A stretch of DNA of 57,137 bases from Clostridia bacterium (GTDB lineage: Bacteria; Bacillota; DULZ01), in NCBI GenBank assembly GCA_012840125.1, contig DULZ01000041.1, positions 1-57,137 of the forward strand, in the 5' to 3' direction. Position 1 is the first letter of the stretch. Each line of letters begins with the position of its first letter. The notes beneath the pieces are model-generated. The model was not told the DNA's origin. It saw only the letters and a list, made by a program, of their open reading frames with translations, and did no database searches. Shown here piece by piece: positions 45,396 to 53,207 of this stretch. The translations under genes and the position numbers were made by a program.

Positions 45396-47183
45396 GTGAG
45401 CAGTTGTCATGACGTGAACTACGGCAGCGGTCCCGGCAATCCTCACAAGACCATCTTACTCATGGGCAATCCTAACGTCGGCAAGAGTGTCTTTTTCACC
45501 TGGATGACCGGAGTGGATGCCATCAGTTCCAATTACCCCGGTACTACCGTGTCTTACTTGGAAGGCAAACTCACCATCAACAACGAGACTTATACCCTGG
45601 TCGATGTGCCCGGCGTCTATGCCCTGGAAGCATCCTCAGAGGCGGAGGCGGTAGCCCTGAAAATCCTGGCACAAGGTGCCGCCGCCATTATCTGTGTGCT
45701 GGATGCCACCAACCTGACCAGGAACGTGAAGCTGGCCTTGGAATTGCAGCGTTACCGGGTTCCCACGATCTATGCCCTGAACATGATGGATGTGGCTCAA
45801 AGACACGGGACGGAAATAAACGTCAAACTCCTGGCCCAGGAGTTGGGTGCTCCCGTTATTCCCACCGTTGCCGTGAAGCAGCAGGGTTTCCCTGAATTAA
45901 AGGCTGCCCTGGAGGAGGTGCTGGCAGGCCGGGCGCCGCAAGGTTGCGCCTGCGGCTGCAGTGAGTGTGGGTGTGGGGCGGCCGCCGCTGAGGAAATCAG
46001 TCTTTGGGACAGGGCGGCAGAAATCACCGCCCGGGTGAGAAAAAGCAAACAAGAACAAAAACTCAGCTTTCTGGATCGCCTAGGGGAATGGATGATCCGG
46101 CCTTTTCCCGGCATTTTTATTTCCCTGTCGGTGATGCTGCTTTGTCTAGCGGTTATTGTCTTCGGTGGCAAAGGGCTGCGGGCGGCGCTGCTTTTGCCCC
46201 TGGTCAATCAAGTAATCGTTCCCTTCTTAAGAACACTTTTTACCTCCTTTGTGCCAGAGGGAATGCTGCTCAATGTGCTAGTCGGTGAATACGGTATCTT
46301 TGTGATTAGTTTCGAATGGATTCTGGCTCTTGTTTTACCTTATGTGTTTCTCTTCTATGTGGTGTTTTCTCTGTTGGAGGATACCGGTTATCTCCCCCGG
46401 GTCAGCGTCATGTTTGATAACCTGATGCGCAAGATCGGGCTGCAGGGCGGGAGCATCATCAGCATGATGATGGGGTACGGTTGTGCCGTGCCGGCGATTA
46501 TCGGGACCAGGACGGCCACCACCAGGAAAGAAAGACTCATGGTTACTACGGCGGTATGTTTTGCCGTGCCCTGTATTTCCCAATCAGGTGCTTTGATTAG
46601 TCTACTGGGCAGCCACTCCATGGGTTTGGTGGCAGCTATTTACTTGTTTTCCCTGTTCATTCTGGTCCTGGTTACCGTCGTCACCGGCAAAGTTCTGAAA
46701 GGGCAGTTGGATCCGCTGATCATCGAAGTGCCGAACCTGCTCATGCCGAACCGCAAAACTTATTTCAAGAAGCTGTCCATCCGCATGAAGCATTTTCTGG
46801 CGGAAGCAGAAGTGCCGATGCTCCTGGCCGTATTCATCGCTGCTTTGTTGAAGGAAACAGGTTTATTGGATTTTATTGCCGTTTATTTTGAACCCCTGGT
46901 CCAAGGCTGGTTGGGCATGCCCAGGGAAGCGGTGATGGCCCTGATTCTAGGTATTGTCAGGCGGGAAATGGCGGCAGCGCCCCTTTTGGCGTTGGATTTG
47001 ACTCCGCTCCAGCTTTTCGTGGGGGGTACGGTAGCTTTGCTGTACCTGCCGTGCCTGTCCGTTTTCGGTATTTTAAGCAAGGAATTCGGCACCTTCACGG
47101 CGGTAGTTATTGCTCTGTCCACTACCCTGACGGCGTTTTTGTTGGGAGGCATGATCAATCATATCGGGCTGTTATTTATCTGA
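45396..47183 (+). CDS. feoB: Ferrous iron transporter FeoB (short form with Cys-rich insert)
   Basis: A 595-residue GTP-dependent Fe2+ permease. The G domain has GNPNVGKS near residue 24, YPGTTVSY, DVPGVYAL and NMMD near 130. The membrane part has the gate motif GYGCAVPAIIGTRTATTRKE near 365 and a second gate block near 430-520. It is shorter than the usual 650-750 residues. A five-cysteine run, CACGCSECGC (residues about 184-193), lies between the G domain and the membrane part. The start is GTG after GAGGAGG. Confidence 0.94.
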   Translation: MSSCHDVNYGSGPGNPHKTILLMGNPNVGKSVFFTWMTGVDAISSNYPGTTVSYLEGKLTINNETYTLVDVPGVYALEASSEAEAVALKILAQGAAAIICVLDATNLTRNVKLALELQRYRVPTIYALNMMDVAQRHGTEINVKLLAQELGAPVIPTVAVKQQGFPELKAALEEVLAGRAPQGCACGCSECGCGAAAAEEISLWDRAAEITARVRKSKQEQKLSFLDRLGEWMIRPFPGIFISLSVMLLCLAVIVFGGKGLRAALLLPLVNQVIVPFLRTLFTSFVPEGMLLNVLVGEYGIFVISFEWILALVLPYVFLFYVVFSLLEDTGYLPRVSVMFDNLMRKIGLQGGSIISMMMGYGCAVPAIIGTRTATTRKERLMVTTAVCFAVPCISQSGALISLLGSHSMGLVAAIYLFSLFILVLVTVVTGKVLKGQLDPLIIEVPNLLMPNRKTYFKKLSIRMKHFLAEAEVPMLLAVFIAALLKETGLLDFIAVYFEPLVQGWLGMPREAVMALILGIVRREMAAAPLLALDLTPLQLFVGGTVALLYLPCLSVFGILSKEFGTFTAVVIALSTTLTAFLLGGMINHIGLLFI

Positions 47184-47200
47184 TATAGGAGCAATGAGCG

Positions 47201-47842
47201 ATGTTGATCACCTTAAACCAGCTTACCGGGTTTACCAGGACCATAGAGGATTGGGCCGTTCATAACAGCTTAATGTACAAATTGGGCTATCTATACTATC
47301 GCGCCGTGGTGCAAAAAGAAGCGGCCCTGGCCGGTATTAGGGCGGAAGACAAAGTTTTATGCATCGGAGGGGGGCCTTGCCCGTTTACCGGCATCATTAT
47401 CCATCAGTTGACCCGGGCACCGGTGACGATTATTGATCAAGACCCGGCCAGCGTGGACCGGGCATGCCGGATCGTGCACCGGTTAGGTTTAGAATCAGGT
47501 GTGCAGGTCCGGTGTCAAAACGGCCGGGATGTGGATGTAAGGGAATTCTCCGTAATCCATTTGGCCATGCAAGTGGCTCCCTTCCGGGAAGTATTTCAAA
47601 AGGTGCGGGAAAACTGCCGGGCGGAAGCCAGGATCCTCGTGCGCTTACCGAAGGTATCCCTGAAGTGTCTTTACGGCGATCCTGATCTCAGTTACTTCCG
47701 CGGCTGCAGGCAGATCAAGCATGGCAGGAGCCGCAATATAGGCAGTACCGCACTTTATGTTAAAGCAGGTAAGGGTTATGTACAGGATACTGGGTATCAT
47801 TCTTTTGGCGCTATTTCTCCTTCTTATCACCCCTCAGCTTGA
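47201..47842 (+). CDS. Nicotianamine synthase-like methyltransferase-fold protein
   Basis: A 213-residue protein with a Rossmann-type SAM-binding core: VLCIGGGPCPFTGIIIHQL near residue 51, an acidic TIIDQDPASVDRA near 75, then IHLAMQVAPFREVF near 118. The order and sequence resemble the archaeal nicotianamine synthase from Methanothermobacter and, more distantly, staphylopine synthase CntL, which transfer aminobutyrate from SAM to build metallophores. No opine dehydrogenase partner is nearby. The gene is 17 bases after feoB, so a metal-related role is likely but unproven. It could also be an ordinary methyltransferase. It overlaps the next gene by 65 bases. Confidence 0.65.
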   Translation: MLITLNQLTGFTRTIEDWAVHNSLMYKLGYLYYRAVVQKEAALAGIRAEDKVLCIGGGPCPFTGIIIHQLTRAPVTIIDQDPASVDRACRIVHRLGLESGVQVRCQNGRDVDVREFSVIHLAMQVAPFREVFQKVRENCRAEARILVRLPKVSLKCLYGDPDLSYFRGCRQIKHGRSRNIGSTALYVKAGKGYVQDTGYHSFGAISPSYHPSA

Positions 47843-48755
47843 ATGGCAGGCTTTAGGCAAGGCAATCCGGCAAGTGCCCTTTAGCTCCTTACTGGGTTTG
47901 GTTTTGCTGCAACTGGTTACCCAACTGCTGCTGAACTGCCAGTGGTGCAGTCTGGGTAAAACTCTCCAGTCCCCCGTGAGTTTTAATAAAATGCTTTATA
48001 TTAACTCACAGGGCACTTTGCTGGAATCCATTACTCCCGGCGCCAAGATAGGCGGTGAAGTGGTCAGGGTATTGCTTTTAAAGAACATCGCCGGTTATTC
48101 CGCCGCGAAAGCGGTGTCCCTGGTGACCATCCAGAAACTGTTCAGTTTTAGTTCCTTTTTCTTATTAAGCCTGGCCGCTCTATTCCATATCACCGGCAAA
48201 ATCAGTTATTTTGACGGGCCGGCCCTTGTTAAAGGGACGGTTTACACGGCGCTGGTTTTATTAATCACGGTTTTTATGGCAGCGCTCCTGTATCCCGACC
48301 GGATGCTGGTCATGCTCAAGAAAAGAAATGAAAATTCTTTCCTGGTGGAAATCTTGACCCACATGACCGTTTTCCGGCAGCACCGGGGCGCCTGGTGGCG
48401 GCAGTTGGGCCTGTCCTTCCTCATCTGGCTGCTGTTTCCCCTGAAGTTCTGGCTGCTGGTGAGAGTCTTTACCCATGAGGTGGACCTTTTCACCCTGGCC
48501 GGCATCGCCATGGTGGCCTACCTGGCCGCCATGCTGCCAGTGGCACCGGGTGGACTGGGCAGTTTTGAAGTCACCATGTCCGGTTTGCTGCTGCTTTTGG
48601 GTCTCCCGGCTGCCGATGTGGTAGTGATTACGGTGCTATTCCGGTTTATTACTTTTTGGCTGGTGGTCCTCCTCAGCTTATTGTTTGTGGCGGTTTGGAA
48701 AATCCTGTGCAAGGAGGGAAACCCGGATGGGCCGCTTCAACAATCCTGTTCTTAA
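47778..48755 (+). CDS. Lysylphosphatidylglycerol synthase TM-region/flippase-like membrane protein
   Basis: A 325-residue protein with about eight hydrophobic helices. SITPGAKIGGEVVRVLLLK near residue 85 and AAMLPVAPGGLGSFEVTMSG near 255 are the two conserved blocks of the LPG_synthase_TM (DUF/YbhN/AglD) family. These proteins resemble the flippase half of MprF but lack the aminoacyl-transferase half; a lipid-handling function is likely. ATG 47778 follows GGTAAGGG; the frame opens at 47757. It overlaps both neighbours, so the run is one coupled operon. Confidence 0.82.
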   Translation: MYRILGIILLALFLLLITPQLEWQALGKAIRQVPFSSLLGLVLLQLVTQLLLNCQWCSLGKTLQSPVSFNKMLYINSQGTLLESITPGAKIGGEVVRVLLLKNIAGYSAAKAVSLVTIQKLFSFSSFFLLSLAALFHITGKISYFDGPALVKGTVYTALVLLITVFMAALLYPDRMLVMLKKRNENSFLVEILTHMTVFRQHRGAWWRQLGLSFLIWLLFPLKFWLLVRVFTHEVDLFTLAGIAMVAYLAAMLPVAPGGLGSFEVTMSGLLLLLGLPAADVVVITVLFRFITFWLVVLLSLLFVAVWKILCKEGNPDGPLQQSCS

Positions 48756-49338
48756 ACACTTGCCCAATGCCATCACCGTGACCAATATGGTCTTGGGCCT
48801 GTCGGTGATCTTTCTCGTCATTGGGGATCAGGGGAGGGCGGCGGTTAATGGCTGCTGTCTTTTGATCCTGTTGGGGGCCGTGCTGGATTATGTGGACGGC
48901 AGGCTGGCCAGGTACTTGCAGGCTGCCAGTGACTTCGGTAAACAGATGGACTCCTTTGCTGACCTGGTAACTTTCGGGCTGGCTCCGGTGGCCTTGTTGT
49001 GGTCTTTGGAACCGGCCGGCACCGGTGCTCCGGCTTTTTTACTTTTGGCGGTCTATCCCCTGGCCGGTGCGTTCCGTCTGGCCAGGTACAATACCGGCGA
49101 CTACCGGGATTATTTTCTAGGCTTGCCCATTACCCTGGCCGGTGCCGGCCTGGCGGTGTATATCCTGGTGTATGAAAACTTCCTTAGGGTGCATAAGGTG
49201 CCGGTGTTAAATGTTATCTCGGTTATCATCTTGCTGGTCTTGTCCCTATTGATGGTCAGTAACGTCAAAGTGCCCAGGCGATTGAGCCTGGGCGGTATGC
49301 TGAACCACCATCATTTTTTCAGCCTGCGCATGAAATAG
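48727..49338 (+). CDS. pssA: CDP-diacylglycerol-serine O-phosphatidyltransferase
   Basis: A 203-residue CDP-alcohol phosphatidyltransferase with about six helices. The catalytic motif D-G-x2-A-R-x8-G-x3-D-x3-D is complete, from DGRLAR near residue 59 to FGKQMDSFAD near 72. The early block LPNAITVTNMVLG is typical of the phosphatidylserine synthase branch. ATG 48727 follows AAGGAGGG and overlaps the upstream gene. No decarboxylase gene is adjacent. Confidence 0.9.
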   Translation: MGRFNNPVLKHLPNAITVTNMVLGLSVIFLVIGDQGRAAVNGCCLLILLGAVLDYVDGRLARYLQAASDFGKQMDSFADLVTFGLAPVALLWSLEPAGTGAPAFLLLAVYPLAGAFRLARYNTGDYRDYFLGLPITLAGAGLAVYILVYENFLRVHKVPVLNVISVIILLVLSLLMVSNVKVPRRLSLGGMLNHHHFFSLRMK

Positions 49339-49346
49339 CCCTGATG

Positions 49347-49411
49347 CCGCCTGTCAATTATTAACTTGGGCCTTTTGTGGGGCGGTTTTAATAGACAGGC
49401 GGGGATTTTTT
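49347..49411 (+). terminator. Long-loop terminator after pssA
   Basis: CCGCCTGTC (49347-49355) pairs with GACAGGCGG (49394-49402) across a 38-base loop; GGA and six Ts follow. It closes the feoA-pssA run. Confidence 0.6.
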
Positions 49412-49471
49412 AGTTATAATAAATCAGGTAGATGAACAGGGAAAACGGCTTCCCTGCCTGCAGGTGATGCT

Positions 49472-49918
49472 GTGCGTCATCATGACTACATGGCTATAGC
49501 TTTGGAGGAAGCCCGCCAGGGCTTCGCCCTGGGGGAAGTTCCCGTGGGGGCGGTGCTGGTGAAGGAGGGCCGGATCCTGGCCCGGGCCCATAATTGCAGG
49601 GAAACCTGGCAGGATCCTACGGCGCATGCGGAAATCCTTGCCTTGCGCCGGGGAGCCCAGGCGCTGGGAACCTGGCACCTGGACGGGTGCACCCTTTATG
49701 TGACCCTGGAGCCTTGCCCCATGTGTGCGGGCGCCATCGTGCAAGCCAGGGTTAAGACCCTGGTCTACGGTGCCACCGACCTCAAGGGAGGAGCCGTAGA
49801 ATCCCTGGTGAACCTGGTTCAGGATCCCAGGCTTAATCACCGGGTGGAAGTGATAGCCGGCATCCGGGAGGAAGAATGTAAAGCTTTGCTGAAAGAGTTT
49901 TTTCAATTAAGACGTTAA
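49472..49918 (+). CDS. tadA: tRNA-specific adenosine deaminase TadA
   Basis: A 148-residue zinc deaminase that makes inosine at the wobble base of tRNA-Arg(ACG), which is itself encoded at 44721. The active site shows HAEILALRRG near residue 52 and PCPMCAGAI near 81, with the proton-shuttle Glu in HAE. The GTG start follows a modest ribosome site (CAGGTG). It is followed after nine bases by tRNA-Ser(CGA). Confidence 0.96.
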   Translation: MRHHDYMAIALEEARQGFALGEVPVGAVLVKEGRILARAHNCRETWQDPTAHAEILALRRGAQALGTWHLDGCTLYVTLEPCPMCAGAIVQARVKTLVYGATDLKGGAVESLVNLVQDPRLNHRVEVIAGIREEECKALLKEFFQLRR

Positions 49919-49927
49919 GAAAGACAT

Positions 49928-50022
49928 GGAGAGATGGCCGAGTCCGGTTTAAGGCGCACGACTCGAAATCGTGTGAGGGTCCAAAAGGCTCTCCGTGGGT
50001 TCGAATCCCACTCTCTCCGCCA
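49928..50022 (+). tRNA. tRNA-Ser (anticodon CGA)
   Basis: Acceptor GGAGAGA pairs with TCTCTCC, followed by G and CCA. The anticodon arm is CACGA-CTCGAAA-TCGTG, with a long variable arm and T loop TTCGAAT. It is directly downstream of tadA and probably shares its transcript. Confidence 0.97.
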
Positions 50023-50027
50023 GTCGA

Positions 50028-50057
50028 AAAAAGCACCCTTTGTGATGGGTGCTTTTT
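50028..50057. terminator. Bidirectional terminator between tRNA-Ser and the Dam-type methylase
   Basis: AAAAAGCACCC (50028-50038) pairs with GGGTGCTTTTT (50047-50057) across an eight-base loop, giving A/T tracts on both sides. It serves the + strand tRNA and the - strand methylase gene. Confidence 0.9.
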
Positions 50058-50061
50058 GTAT

Positions 50062-50883
50062 TTACATGTTTTTCATGGCGATTACCTCCAGTGCCGGGGT
50101 CCGGTCGCCGGTGCAGCTGATCATGCGCGGCGCCGGCAGGATCGTCACCTGAAAACCAAGGTCTTGGTAGAGGTCCAGGATACGCCGGGTGGCCTGGTTG
50201 GAGAGTACTACCGGGCCTGGATGCCGGGCCAGCCATTCCGCCAGCCGTACCTGGTCCTGCCAGGTAAAGCCTTGCGCGGCATACTGGGTAAATTCCACAT
50301 CGTAAGGCGGGTCTGCATAGACAAAATCCTCCGGGTGGAGGGGTACGTCGGCAAAATCACCGCTGGTGAATTCCCAGGCAGTGAATACTTCTTTGTATAC
50401 CGTAAAATCCCGGATATAGTTGATCCTGTTATACCTGCCAAAAGGCACATTAAATATGCCCTTTTTGTTGAAACGGCAGAGGCCGTTATACCCGGTCCGG
50501 TTCAGGTAGTAAAAGAGTTCGGCTGCTTCTTTGGAATTGCTTTTTCCTTCCTGTATCAACCGGTTAAATTCATGCCGGTAGCGATAGTACATTTCCCGGT
50601 CATTAGCCATGGGAATCTCGATTACCAGGCCCCGTTTCAGCCACCGGAAAAAGTTGATCAAGTGAACGTTCACATCATTCAAGAGGGCTTGTTCAGGCAT
50701 GAGCCCCAAAGTGACCGCCAGCCCGCCGCACAGGGGCTCCACCAACCGCCTGCGGCGGTGGCGTTCCCAAAGGGGCCGGAGGTACGGCACAAGCCAGCGC
50801 TTGCCGCCGGCCCACTTCAAAGGAGGCCTGACCCTTGGTCTGGAAAGGTATTTTGTACTTGTGAGCGGGGCATTGGCGGCCAT
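50062..50883 (-). CDS. Dam-type (D12 class) adenine-specific DNA methyltransferase
   Basis: A 273-residue N6-adenine methyltransferase of the alpha (D12) class. The SAM motif PPLKWAGGKRWLVPYLRPL lies near residue 20, LVEPLCGGLAVTLGL near 47, and the catalytic motif FVYADPPYDVEFTQY near 187. No restriction endonuclease or specificity gene adjoins it, so it is an orphan or a remnant of a modification system. Target sequence is not readable from the protein. It is the last gene of a - strand block running against the replication fork. Confidence 0.9.
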   Translation of the reverse strand: MAANAPLTSTKYLSRPRVRPPLKWAGGKRWLVPYLRPLWERHRRRRLVEPLCGGLAVTLGLMPEQALLNDVNVHLINFFRWLKRGLVIEIPMANDREMYYRYRHEFNRLIQEGKSNSKEAAELFYYLNRTGYNGLCRFNKKGIFNVPFGRYNRINYIRDFTVYKEVFTAWEFTSGDFADVPLHPEDFVYADPPYDVEFTQYAAQGFTWQDQVRLAEWLARHPGPVVLSNQATRRILDLYQDLGFQVTILPAPRMISCTGDRTPALEVIAMKNM

Positions 50884-50904
50884 GCTGGTGTCACCTCCGG
50901 GAAA

Positions 50905-52704
50905 TTATAATCCACCCAGGTCTTCCTGCGTCAACTTGACCACTTTCCAATCCATTTGCTCCGTCTTTTCCAACACCAGTTTATAGATTTCTCCTGCCCC
51001 CGGCGGGCCGGTATGCAGAAACACCTTGACCGCATCGGCCCTGGCCACCAGCGGGGCAAAGTAATTCATGCCTTTGTTCCAAAACTGCACCTGCCCGATC
51101 TTCATGGGCTTATCCTGCAGCTCATCATAGAGGGTGTTGCCCAATTGGATGCCGGTGATGATGTCCTGTACGGTCTCTTCCACCAGGCGCCGCTCCTCGG
51201 AATCGGGAAAAGTGCTGAACCCGGTGATATACCAGTGTTCGCTGCTCTTGATTAATTCCAGGGCATAATCCACTACTTTCCCGGTGCCTTCGCTGCTGCG
51301 GGTGCTTACCCGGATGCGAAAAGCTGCCCTTTCCCCGGCCGGGTGGAGTTGAAAGTCCATGACTCTAATGTTTAGAGCATACCGCGGGGCGGGGAGTTTG
51401 CCGTTTTCCCGGCGGAAAATGGTTTCCATATCAAACAGGGCCCACTGGGCCGGGGTGTCTGTGTTAATAAAGTATTTGTCCAGATCCACCCAGTTCCGTT
51501 TACCCCTGAACCGGTACTCATAATAGGTGGTCATACCGCCCCTGATGGTCTCATAGATACCTGCTAAGTTAACTTCTGCCCCGGCACCCGGGAGATTATC
51601 CTCGGCCAGGGTGTGATCCACGAAATCTACTCTTTGCCATACCGGCCCGTTGACATAGCCAAAAGTGCCGTCCGGGGACAGGGCGATCCGGCCGCCGTAC
51701 ACTTTCAGCCGTTTCAACTGGCGTCCCTCAGGGCTGGCGATATACAAGTAAAAAGCGTTACCTGTTGTATCGCCGGCTTGGACGGTATAGGCGATTTGCC
51801 CGCCTGTTACGAATTTAGCGTCATAAACGTATTCGTCGGTTAAAGCAACGACCTGATCCGGCCGGGTAATATCCTTGATATAGGAGAGCCCAAAGCCGTG
51901 GTCATTGCCTAAAAGCAGGGATTTCTGATAGGCATCCCGGAAGAGGCCGGGGCCGATGGTTTTAATGACCTTCCGGTGTTTATCCAAAACCACCGTCTGC
52001 ATTTGACCGGTAGTAAAATCCCATTTGGTACCGTAGTAATAGTCATTGTCCAGCCTGCCTTTGTAATAAGTCTCCTCCCTGGTCTCGTAAGCTTCCACCT
52101 TGCGCTGGGAAGACAAGTAGTAGATGCTGGCGTTGGCCAGGTCCGGCTGTTCGGTATAAAGCTTATCCTTGCTGTCCGGCGACCAGTAAAAGCCGCTGAT
52201 GGTTTCCATGGAGAGTATTTCCTCCATGACCAGGCGGTCATTGACCGGGTCATAAATGGTCAGCCTTTCTCCCCCGCCGAAGGCCACCAGGTTCCCGTCC
52301 GGGCTCCAGGCGACTTTAGAAACGAAAGGGATCCCGTCCACAATGGTTTTCTGTTCTCCGGTCTGCACATTCTTGCGCAGGATTCTGACCTGGTCCGCCG
52401 GATCACCAAGGATCACATCAGGAAGTCCCTCGCCGGGGGATTTCTCCATCAGGAACACTTCTTCCCCGCCGGGGGATACGGACAGGAGTACCTGTCCCGG
52501 CTCGCAGTAGTGGGCCGGGTCTTCACTTTCGTATTTTTGAAAAGGGATTCTCCCCTCGATATTCAAAAGGTCAGCGTCTTCCGGAAAAGACTGGTTATCG
52601 CTGACCACATAGATTTGATTTTCTTCGACAGGATTTTGGCTGCAGCCGGTGACCAGCAGTATAATGGCTATTAGAAACGCGGCAAGGGGCGGGATTCTCG
52701 TCAT
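50905..52704 (-). CDS. Secreted lipoprotein with TolB/WD40-like beta-propeller region
   Basis: A 599-residue lipoprotein. The signal peptide FLIAIILLVTGC gives lipidation at Cys21. From about residue 70 to 350 there are repeated beta-propeller-like blades, with VAWSPDGNLVAFGGG near 130, GFYWSPDSKDKLY near 170 and IALSPDGTFGYVNG near 345. The C-terminal 230 residues form a separate domain that I do not recognise. Function is unknown; a scaffold or sensor on the cell surface is likely. It lies 21 bases upstream of the methylase gene and might share its transcript. Confidence 0.7.
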   Translation of the reverse strand: MTRIPPLAAFLIAIILLVTGCSQNPVEENQIYVVSDNQSFPEDADLLNIEGRIPFQKYESEDPAHYCEPGQVLLSVSPGGEEVFLMEKSPGEGLPDVILGDPADQVRILRKNVQTGEQKTIVDGIPFVSKVAWSPDGNLVAFGGGERLTIYDPVNDRLVMEEILSMETISGFYWSPDSKDKLYTEQPDLANASIYYLSSQRKVEAYETREETYYKGRLDNDYYYGTKWDFTTGQMQTVVLDKHRKVIKTIGPGLFRDAYQKSLLLGNDHGFGLSYIKDITRPDQVVALTDEYVYDAKFVTGGQIAYTVQAGDTTGNAFYLYIASPEGRQLKRLKVYGGRIALSPDGTFGYVNGPVWQRVDFVDHTLAEDNLPGAGAEVNLAGIYETIRGGMTTYYEYRFRGKRNWVDLDKYFINTDTPAQWALFDMETIFRRENGKLPAPRYALNIRVMDFQLHPAGERAAFRIRVSTRSSEGTGKVVDYALELIKSSEHWYITGFSTFPDSEERRLVEETVQDIITGIQLGNTLYDELQDKPMKIGQVQFWNKGMNYFAPLVARADAVKVFLHTGPPGAGEIYKLVLEKTEQMDWKVVKLTQEDLGGL

Positions 52705-52800
52705 AACGCCAGTTCCTTTCCCTGTAGCTGTTTAAATTATACCTTTATCAATTAGCAAATAAAAGAGCTTCCCCGGCTTGTGGCAGCCTTCAGCCGGCCT

Positions 52801-52837
52801 CGTCTTGCCCCTGATAGTACCATTCCCCGGCAAGACG
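52801..52837. repeat. Inverted repeat upstream of the beta-propeller lipoprotein gene
   Basis: CGTCTTGCC (52801-52809) and GGCAAGACG (52829-52837) are perfect 9 bp arms around a 19-base loop, about 100 bases upstream of the lipoprotein start. No T tract follows, so an operator or RNA structure is more likely than a terminator. Confidence 0.45.
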
Positions 52838-52847
52838 GTACAGAGGT

Positions 52848-52881
52848 TAAAAAAAGAGATCCCTTTGAAGGGGACCTCTTT
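52848..52881 (-). terminator. Terminator after the small acidic lipoprotein gene
   Basis: On the reverse strand AAAGAG-x-TCCC and GGGA-x-CTCTTT arms (52881-52871 and 52863-52853) form a stem with one internal mismatch, followed by a T run (52855-52849). Confidence 0.75.
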
Positions 52882-52899
52882 CGCTGTGTTGGACAGTAG

Positions 52900-53118
52900 T
52901 TACTGCTCCTGTTCTGTTTCAACCTCTGCAGCAGCCTGGTTATCTTCTCCCGCCGGTTCCGCTGCTTCTTCCTGTGCCTCTGTACCGGCTTCGCCCTGCA
53001 CTTCTTCTTGCCCGGCCGGGTTTTCCGCCGGCGGTGTTCCTTCTTCTCCGCCGCTGCATCCGACCACAAAGGCTGCACTCATGGCCAGAACCAGCAGTAC
53101 CGCAAAAATCTTTTTCAC
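52900..53118 (-). CDS. Small acidic lipoprotein (72 aa)
   Basis: The sequence is KKIFAVLLVLAMSAAFVVGC with lipidation at Cys21, then about 50 residues very rich in Glu, Ala, Gly and Pro without a fold I recognise. GTG 53118 has GGAGGGGG upstream; the longer open frame adds ten residues with no signal character. It follows the histidine kinase gene and has its own terminator. It may be a surface or signalling accessory to the two-component pair, which is inference from position only. Confidence 0.7.
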   Translation of the reverse strand: MKKIFAVLLVLAMSAAFVVGCSGGEEGTPPAENPAGQEEVQGEAGTEAQEEAAEPAGEDNQAAAEVETEQEQ

Positions 53119-53207
53119 GGGTATCCCCCTCCTTTGGTGTGTTTGCAACTGTTATGCTAGCAGGGGAATATATATAAAACGGCTCATCTTTGTAAAATAG
53201 TTGTAAA

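Noticed and set aside
50056-50910. 284-codon + strand frame opposite the methylase
   Set aside because: The reverse strand encodes all methyltransferase motifs; this is its antisense shadow.
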